DNA of 10,765 bases. Origin: JANMAT01 sp031359995. GTDB lineage: Bacteria; Actinomycetota; Acidimicrobiia; Acidimicrobiales; Ilumatobacteraceae. Position numbers and translations under genes: made by a program. The stretch covers positions 1 to 10,765 of the forward strand of contig JANMAT010000186.1 of NCBI GenBank assembly GCA_031359995.1. The letters run 5' to 3'. Below, piece by piece: positions 7,333-10,765 of the stretch. The number at the start of each line of letters is the position of its first letter. Within the stretch, counting starts at the first letter, position 1. The notes below the pieces were generated by a model, which did no database searches, was not told the origin of the DNA, and was given only the letters and a program-made list of their open reading frames with translations.

Positions 7333-7686
7333 TCAGGCCAACAGGGTGTAGGCCGGGTTGAGCACGACGAGATCGCCCTGCTCCCGGTGGACGACGCCCT
7401 CGATCACCATGCCGCGACCGGGCGCCACGCCGCCCAGGTTCTTCCGGCCGGTGAACACGGCGTGCACCTCACCGCTGCCGTCGGCGATGAGCACGTCGAG
7501 CGACGGGATGCCCGACCGGGGCACGATGCGGATGCGCTTCACCTCGCCGACGAGGCGCTGCGGTACCCGTGCCTGTGCCTCGCACAGCGGGGTGAGGGCC
7601 AGATCGACGAAGCGCTCGTGCAAGCGGAGGCTGTCGAGATCGTCGACCGATTGGGTCAGGCGGCGCATGCGGTCCTTGATGCCCAT
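7333..7686 (-). CDS. OB-fold nucleic acid-binding domain protein
   Basis: A 117-residue protein. An N-terminal helical part (1-40) precedes a beta-rich domain starting RLVGEVKRIRIVPRSG, then SLDVLIADGSGEVHAVFTGR and GMVIEGVVHREQGDLVVLNPAY. This is the five-strand pattern of OB-fold (tRNA-anticodon/RecG-wedge type) domains that bind single-stranded nucleic acid. The pattern and the position behind a trkA pair match the small OB-fold protein of actinobacteria (Rv2694c-like, from memory). The ATG at 7686 has AAGGA at 7694-7698, 7 bases upstream. It is convergent with trkA and downstream of the redoxin gene, but a hairpin lies between, so it may have its own promoter; I see no clear -10. The physiological role is not known to me. 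Confidence 0.85.
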   Translation of the reverse strand: MGIKDRMRRLTQSVDDLDSLRLHERFVDLALTPLCEAQARVPQRLVGEVKRIRIVPRSGIPSLDVLIADGSGEVHAVFTGRKNLGGVAPGRGMVIEGVVHREQGDLVVLNPAYTLLA

Positions 7687-7741
7687 GGGTCCATCCTTGC
7701 TCAGCCGCGGGCGCCCCGACGACTCGTCGCACTGCTCGGAT

Positions 7742-7758
7742 GCCCGGCTCGGCCGGGC
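7742..7758 (-). terminator. Terminator-like hairpin after the redoxin gene
   Basis: A 7-bp perfect G/C stem (7742-7748 with 7752-7758) and a 3-base loop directly abuts the redoxin TGA stop (7759-7761). It marks a gene end precisely where the read-through frame ends, which supports the full-length gene model rather than one ending at the internal TGA 300 bases earlier. Confidence 0.6.
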
Positions 7759-8325
7759 TCAGGGGGCCAGGATCTTGTTCAGGGCCACGGTGAGCTGCTC
7801 GGGTTCCATCGCCCCGAGGTTCCGGGTGACCTTGCCGGCCCGGTCGACGAAGACCCACGCCGGTTGCCCGGGCACACCGAAGTGGCTGTAGAGCTCACCG
7901 GCGGCATCGATGGCCTGAGGGAACGACAGACCGTACTTGCCGATGAAGCTCTGGTAGCTCTGCTGGTCACCGGCCCACGCGACACCGACGATGTCGAGCG
8001 TTCCCTTGAACGTGGCTGCGACCGCCTCGACCGAGGGGGCTTCGAAGTTGCACGTCGTTCACCAAGGGGCCCAGAACCAGAACGCCACCGGCTTGCCGGT
8101 GAACGTGGTCCCGTCGAGCGCACCCCCGGCCACGAGCGGCGCCTTGAACTGCAGGATGGCCGGAGGCTGGGTGGCCCCCGCCACCGTGGCCGCCGCGCTC
8201 GCCGTGGCCGCCGGTGCCGCCGACCGGCTGGTCGGCGTCGTCGACCCGCAGGCCGCCACCACGAGGGCCATCGCCACGGTCGCAGCCAACCGCACCAGGC
8301 GGGACGGAGCGGTCGCGGAACGCAT
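7759..8325 (-). CDS. Thioredoxin-fold (TlpA/DsbE-like) lipoprotein with in-frame TGA at the active-site Cys; candidate selenoprotein
   Basis: The frame encodes 188 residues if the TGA at 8059-8061 (codon 89) is read through. Residues 1-26 form a lipoprotein signal (hydrophobic stretch, lipobox VAAC, lipid-modified Cys26), then an Ala/Thr/Pro linker. The thioredoxin-like domain spans about 55-186: FWFWAPW (82-88), position 89 = TGA, TTCNFEAPS (90-98), so the expected CxxC becomes UxxC with Cys92 as resolving residue. After the TGA the frame continues without stop or frameshift through DIVGVAWAGD (111-120), GVPGQPAWVFVD (150-161, cis-Pro155) and a final helix. It resembles mycobacterial Mpt53/DsbE-type extracytoplasmic thiol oxidoreductases. 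Other genes here use TGA as a stop, so general reassignment is unlikely. Read-through as selenocysteine is inferred; a TGC/TGT-to-TGA nonsense mutation or sequencing error is the alternative. The start has no Shine-Dalgarno but a TANNNT box 8 bases upstream. Confidence 0.75.
8021..8040 (-). promoter_or_regulatory. Candidate bacterial SECIS hairpin
   Basis: In the mRNA, 18 bases after the UGA, a stem forms: GCC pairs with GGU, then a C-C mismatch, then CCUC pairs with GAGG, closing on the loop GGUC (8029-8032). The loop begins 27 bases after UGA. Bacterial SECIS elements are hairpins just downstream of the UGA, with a G near the start of a small apical loop and often an exposed GU, so this fits in position and loop. 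The stem is short (4 + 3 pairs), and in GC-rich coding DNA such stems can arise by chance. Confidence 0.45.
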
Positions 8326-8333
8326 CGTGGCGA

Positions 8334-8339
8334 ACCGTA
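8334..8339 (-). promoter_or_regulatory. Candidate -10 box of the redoxin gene
   Basis: Minus-strand TACGGT fits TANNNT and ends 8 bases before the ATG at 8325. With no Shine-Dalgarno in the region, a leaderless or nearly leaderless mRNA is likely. No -35 match is seen. Confidence 0.35.
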
Positions 8340-8380
8340 GCGCCGCGCCGGCGCCGGTGGCGCGTCGGCGCCCGATTTCG

Positions 8381-8400
8381 ACGGACCGGCACCGGTCCGT
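8381..8400. promoter_or_regulatory. Perfect 9-bp inverted repeat, candidate operator
   Basis: ACGGACCGG (8381-8389) and CCGGTCCGT (8392-8400) form a perfect inverted repeat with a CA spacer. It lies in the 89-base divergent region between the redoxin and DUF4352-like genes, and its last base is the first base of a TANNNT box for the latter. In a divergent region it cannot be a gene-end terminator, so a dimeric repressor or activator site is the likeliest role. Confidence 0.5.
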
Positions 8401-8405
8401 AGCCT
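8400..8405 (+). promoter_or_regulatory. Candidate -10 box of the DUF4352-like gene
   Basis: TAGCCT fits TANNNT and ends 9 bases before the GTG start at 8415. There is no Shine-Dalgarno. The box abuts the inverted repeat at 8381-8400, which would place a bound regulator over the -10/-35 spacer. Confidence 0.35.
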
Positions 8406-8414
8406 GGCGGTCCC

Positions 8415-8864
8415 GTGAGCACGCGCCGCCTCATCATCACCGCGCTGGTGTGCGGCATGGCCATCCTGGTGGCCGGCGGCGCGTTCCTCATGCGCACCGC
8501 CCGCAACCGGGCCGACCTGACGGTCAACGTGCTCGCGGTGGGCGACCAGGCCTCGGTGGCCGCGCTGAAGGTCCGGGTGCTGAAGGTGACCCGGCGGGCC
8601 GACGTCATCGTCGTCGGGGTCGAGGTCGACAGCCGGGGGGCCGAACTGGCCGCGCCGGCCAAGGCCGACGAGCCGTGGTCGATGGTGATCCGCACCCCGC
8701 GGGCCCCGATGGTGCCCGCCCCCGACGACGGCCCGGCCTGCGCCGGCCGGCAGATCACGAGCGGGCAGGTGCTGTCGTGCGTCCTCGCCTTCGCCAACGG
8801 CGACGGCGCCCCGTTCCTCGCCTTCAGCTGGCAGGGCCGTCAGGCCCAGTGGCGCCTGGCCTGA
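8415..8864 (+). CDS. Membrane-anchored DUF4352-like extracytoplasmic protein
   Basis: A 149-residue protein with one N-terminal membrane segment (about residues 6-26, LIITALVCGMAILVAGGAFL) after a short basic tail. It may act as an uncleaved anchor or a signal peptide. The external part has alternating strands: VNVLAVGDQASVAALKVRVL, VIVVGVEVDSRG, then SGQVLSCVLAFANG and PFLAFSWQG. This resembles the immunoglobulin-like beta sandwich of DUF4352 proteins, but the match is weak. Two Cys in the external part, C109 and C122, could form a disulfide. The GTG start gives a sensible basic N terminus. The gene is divergent from the thioredoxin-fold lipoprotein, so a shared regulator, or service as its substrate, is possible but unproven. 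Function is unknown. Confidence 0.7.
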   Translation: MSTRRLIITALVCGMAILVAGGAFLMRTARNRADLTVNVLAVGDQASVAALKVRVLKVTRRADVIVVGVEVDSRGAELAAPAKADEPWSMVIRTPRAPMVPAPDDGPACAGRQITSGQVLSCVLAFANGDGAPFLAFSWQGRQAQWRLA

Positions 8865-8885
8865 CGCGGCGCCGCCCGCCCGTCC

Positions 8886-8903
8886 GAGGCGATGGGCCGC
8901 CTC
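8886..8903 (+). terminator. Hairpin after the DUF4352-like gene
   Basis: GAGGCG (8886-8891) pairs perfectly with CGCCTC (8898-8903) across a 6-base loop, 21 bases after the stop codon and before the lpd promoter region. No U tract is present. It plausibly separates the two transcription units. Confidence 0.4.
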
Positions 8904-8965
8904 CCTGGCGGTGGGCCCCCCGGTCACCCGCCGTGGCCAGGGGCGCGAGCCGGGTGGCTGCCCGC

Positions 8966-8994
8966 TAGCCTGCCAGGCGGTCCTGTTCAGGAGG
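8966..8994 (+). promoter_or_regulatory. Candidate -10 box and ribosome binding site of lpd
   Basis: TAGCCT at 8966-8971 fits TANNNT. AGGAGG at 8989-8994 is a consensus ribosome binding site, but its 13-base spacing from the ATG at 9008 is longer than usual. No in-frame alternative start is closer to it. The -10 and the bases after it resemble those at 8400-8413. Confidence 0.4.
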
Positions 8995-9007
8995 TCTCGG
9001 TCGGCTC

Positions 9008-10417
9008 ATGGCGACGGAAGTGGCAACGTTCGATCTGGTGGTCATCGGTGGCGGCCCGGGCGGCTATGCCAGCGCCCTCTACGCCGCCTCGGCCGGGCTC
9101 TCGGTCGCGCTCGTGGAGCGCGACACCCTCGGTGGCACGTGCCTGAACCGGGGTTGCATCCCGGCCAAGGAGTACCTGGAGACGGCGGCGGTGTACCGCC
9201 ATGTTGCCCACGCCGCCGAGTTCGGCATCAACGCCGGCGCCCCCACGGTCGACTTCGCGGTCAGCCAGAGCCGCAAGCAGAAGATCGTCGACGGCCTGGT
9301 GAAGGGGCTCACCGGCCTCATGAAGGCCCGCAAGGTCACGGTCTACCCGGGCACGGGGTCGCTCTTCCCCGACCGCACGGTCGCCATCGCCGGTGACGAC
9401 GGCAGCCACACCACCATCCAGGGGACCAACGTGGTGCTGGCCGCCGGTTCGGTGCCCCGCACCATCCCCGGCTTCGTGCCGGGCGGCCCGATCATGACCT
9501 CGGACGAGGTCCTCATGCTCGCCACCCTGCCGGCGCGGGTCGCCGTCATCGGCGGCGGTGCCATCGGGTGCGAGTTCGCCTCGACCTTCGCCGACCTCGG
9601 CTCCCAGGTCACCATCCTGGAGGGTCTGCCCAAGGTGCTGCCCGGGTGCGACACCGACTGCGCCAACGTCGTCGTGCGCTCCTTCAAGAAGAAGGGCATC
9701 GACATCCGCACCGGTGTGCAGGTCACCGGCCACACGCCCAACGGCTCGGGCGGCACCACCGTGCACTTCGGCGAGGGCGAGCACCTCGAGGTCGACGCCG
9801 TCGTCGTGTCGGTCGGGCGCCGGCCCTTCGCCGAACTGCTCGGCCTGGCCGGCACCAAGGTGCAGGTCGACCCGCGCGGCTTCGTCGTGGTCGACGAGTA
9901 CTGCCGCACCGGCGAGCCCGGCGTGTACGCCGTCGGCGACCTCATCAACACGCCGCAGTTGGCCCACGTCGGCTACGCGGAAGCGGTCCTCGTGGTGCAG
10001 CACCTGCTCGGCGAGCAGCCGCTCCCGATCCAGTACGACAAGGTTCCGTGGGCCATCTACTGCCATCCCGAGGTCGCCTTCGCCGGCCACTCGGAAGACT
10101 CGGCCCTCGCCGCCGGCATCGACATCGCCGTGGCCAAGCACCAGTTCCGGGGCAACGGCCGCGCGCTGATCCTCGGTGAGACCGAGGGTCTGGTGAAGGT
10201 CATCGCCAAGAAGAACGCCGACGGGTCGGCCGGCACCATCATCGGTGTCCACATGGTCGGCCCCTGGGTCACCGAACAGCTCTCCGGCGGGTACTTCGCC
10301 GTCAACTGGGAGGCCACCGTCGACGACGTGGCCGCCCTGATCCAACCCCACCCCTCTCTCACCGAACTGTTCGGCGAGACCGTGCTTTCCCTCACCGGAA
10401 GGAGCCTGAACACCTGA
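9008..10417 (+). CDS. lpdA: Dihydrolipoamide dehydrogenase (E3)
   Basis: A 469-residue flavoprotein disulfide reductase, the E3 subunit that reoxidises dihydrolipoyl groups of 2-oxoacid dehydrogenase complexes using NAD+. The FAD motif GGGPGG is at 14-19, with Glu37. The redox-active disulfide GGTCLNRGCIPAK carries C45 and C50 (Ala replaces the more common Ser of IPSK). The NAD motif GGGAIG is at 182-187 with Glu205, and the second FAD motif VYAVGD ends at D311. The C-terminal dimerisation domain ends with HPSLTE, where H448 and E453 form the catalytic dyad. The usual His two residues before H448 is Gln446. An unusual CDTDC (214-218) follows LPG in the NAD domain. The ATG at 9008 gives a normal family N terminus. 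The stop overlaps the E2 start as TGATG, which indicates translational coupling. Confidence 0.97.
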   Translation: MATEVATFDLVVIGGGPGGYASALYAASAGLSVALVERDTLGGTCLNRGCIPAKEYLETAAVYRHVAHAAEFGINAGAPTVDFAVSQSRKQKIVDGLVKGLTGLMKARKVTVYPGTGSLFPDRTVAIAGDDGSHTTIQGTNVVLAAGSVPRTIPGFVPGGPIMTSDEVLMLATLPARVAVIGGGAIGCEFASTFADLGSQVTILEGLPKVLPGCDTDCANVVVRSFKKKGIDIRTGVQVTGHTPNGSGGTTVHFGEGEHLEVDAVVVSVGRRPFAELLGLAGTKVQVDPRGFVVVDEYCRTGEPGVYAVGDLINTPQLAHVGYAEAVLVVQHLLGEQPLPIQYDKVPWAIYCHPEVAFAGHSEDSALAAGIDIAVAKHQFRGNGRALILGETEGLVKVIAKKNADGSAGTIIGVHMVGPWVTEQLSGGYFAVNWEATVDDVAALIQPHPSLTELFGETVLSLTGRSLNT

Positions 10418-10765
10418 TGGCCGACGTCGCCATGCCCCAGCTCGGTGAGACCGTCACCGAGGGCACGATCACGAAGTGGTTCAAGAGCGTCGGCGACACC
10501 GTGCGCGCCGACGAGCCGTTGTTCGAGGTGTCCACCGACAAGGTCGACACCGAGGTTCCCTCGCCCGTGAGCGGCGTGCTCACCGAGATCCGCGCCGCCG
10601 AGGGGGACGTGGTGGCCGTGGGTGACGTCATCGCCGTGGTCGGCGACCCCGGCGCGGCGCCCGCCCCGGCGCCCGCCGCATCCGCCCCCGCCGCCGCGCC
10701 CGAGCCGGTCGCCGTGCCCGCTCCGCCGCCTCCGCCCGCTCCCGTGGCGGCACCGGCCCCACCGC
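10417..10765 (+). CDS. sucB: 2-oxoacid dehydrogenase E2, dihydrolipoamide acyltransferase (3' partial)
   Basis: The first 116 residues are visible before the window ends. The N-terminal lipoyl domain (1-77) starts ADVAMPQLGETVTEGTI and carries the lipoylation site STDKVDTE with Lys42. A Pro/Ala-rich flexible linker begins at about residue 80. The acyltransferase core and any peripheral-subunit-binding domain lie outside. VTEGT and STDKVDTEVPSP match the actinobacterial SucB/DlaT type used by pyruvate and 2-oxoglutarate dehydrogenases; a branched-chain complex cannot be excluded. The ATG shares its A with the lpd TGA, and GGAAGGAG (10397-10404) lies 12 bases upstream. E3 and E2 are therefore made from one transcript, and lipoylated Lys42 is the direct substrate of the upstream E3. 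Confidence 0.95.
   Translation, partial: MADVAMPQLGETVTEGTITKWFKSVGDTVRADEPLFEVSTDKVDTEVPSPVSGVLTEIRAAEGDVVAVGDVIAVVGDPGAAPAPAPAASAPAAAPEPVAVPAPPPPPAPVAAPAPP

Noticed and set aside
7759..8061. General reassignment of UGA to an amino acid
   Set aside because: Nearly all the genes with visible ends in the window stop at TGA, including both trkA genes and the redoxin itself.
8062..8325. A free-standing 88-residue lipoprotein ending at the TGA
   Set aside because: It would stop in the middle of the thioredoxin active-site motif, while the same frame continues with the rest of the domain and a terminator-like hairpin follows the later stop.
7759..8325. Frameshifted pseudogene explanation for the redoxin
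   Set aside because: Both halves are in the same frame and no insertion or deletion is needed. Only a single-codon nonsense change remains as an alternative, and it is kept in the finding.
7779..8927. Minus-strand open frame spanning the redoxin and DUF4352-like genes
   Set aside because: It is in a different frame from the redoxin, highly Arg/Gly/Pro-rich, and has no domain; it arises from low stop density in GC-rich DNA.
8987..10351. Long minus-strand open frame opposite lpd
   Set aside because: It is a shadow of the clear E3 gene and is rich in Gly, Asp, His and Val with no recognisable domain.
1..10765. selC, tRNA, CRISPR, insertion sequence or prophage features
   Set aside because: I looked in the intergenic regions and found no cloverleaf, regular spacer array, transposase or integrase. 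The Sec machinery, if present, lies elsewhere.

Overview
The window is GC-rich, densely packed bacterial DNA with strong G/C third-position bias and TGA as the usual stop. Gene content and order suggest an Actinomycetota chromosome: a KimA-like permease gene divergent from a pair of TrkA genes with an OB-fold gene convergent behind them (as I recall the M. tuberculosis Rv2690c-ceoB-ceoC-Rv2694c region), and lpd followed by a lipoyl-domain E2 gene. I cannot assign a lower taxon from sequence alone. No rRNA, tRNA, CRISPR array, insertion sequence or phage gene is visible, and no gene-free stretch exceeds 300 bases.

Layout. 1-1140 (+): 3' part of an NMT1/THI5-type ABC-transporter substrate-binding lipoprotein, cut by the window edge in its signal peptide. 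1157-1186: a 13-bp perfect hairpin between convergent genes. 3830-1190 (-): a compact three-gene operon (TIGR01777-family NAD-dependent epimerase, FAD-dependent amine-oxidase-like oxidoreductase, SRPBCC protein). 5803-3947 (-): a KimA/KUP-like potassium permease. 5912-7276 (+): two TrkA-type RCK proteins transcribed divergently from the permease. No TrkH/KtrB pore gene is in the window. 7686-7333 (-): a small OB-fold protein. 8325-7759 (-): a secreted thioredoxin-fold lipoprotein whose active-site Cys codon is TGA. 8415-8864 (+): a membrane-anchored DUF4352-like protein, divergent from it. 9008-10417 (+): dihydrolipoamide dehydrogenase (E3), overlapping by one base the start of a dihydrolipoamide acyltransferase (E2) that runs off the window.

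The most notable feature is at 8059-8061. The redoxin frame reads WAPW-TGA-TTC and then continues with no further stop or frameshift through a complete thioredoxin-like domain, including the GVPGQP cis-proline loop. The TGA sits exactly where the nucleophilic Cys of CxxC belongs. A hairpin with loop GGUC follows at a distance plausible for a bacterial SECIS element. The simplest reading is a selenocysteine-containing extracytoplasmic thiol-disulfide oxidoreductase (UxxC). A nonsense mutation or sequencing error remains possible and cannot be excluded here.

Functionally the window joins housekeeping modules: K+ uptake (KimA-like plus TrkA/TrkA), 2-oxoacid dehydrogenase E3/E2, envelope thiol redox, and cofactor-precursor uptake. 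Several starts lack a Shine-Dalgarno sequence and have a TANNNT -10-like box 7-9 bases upstream, as expected for leaderless mRNAs.
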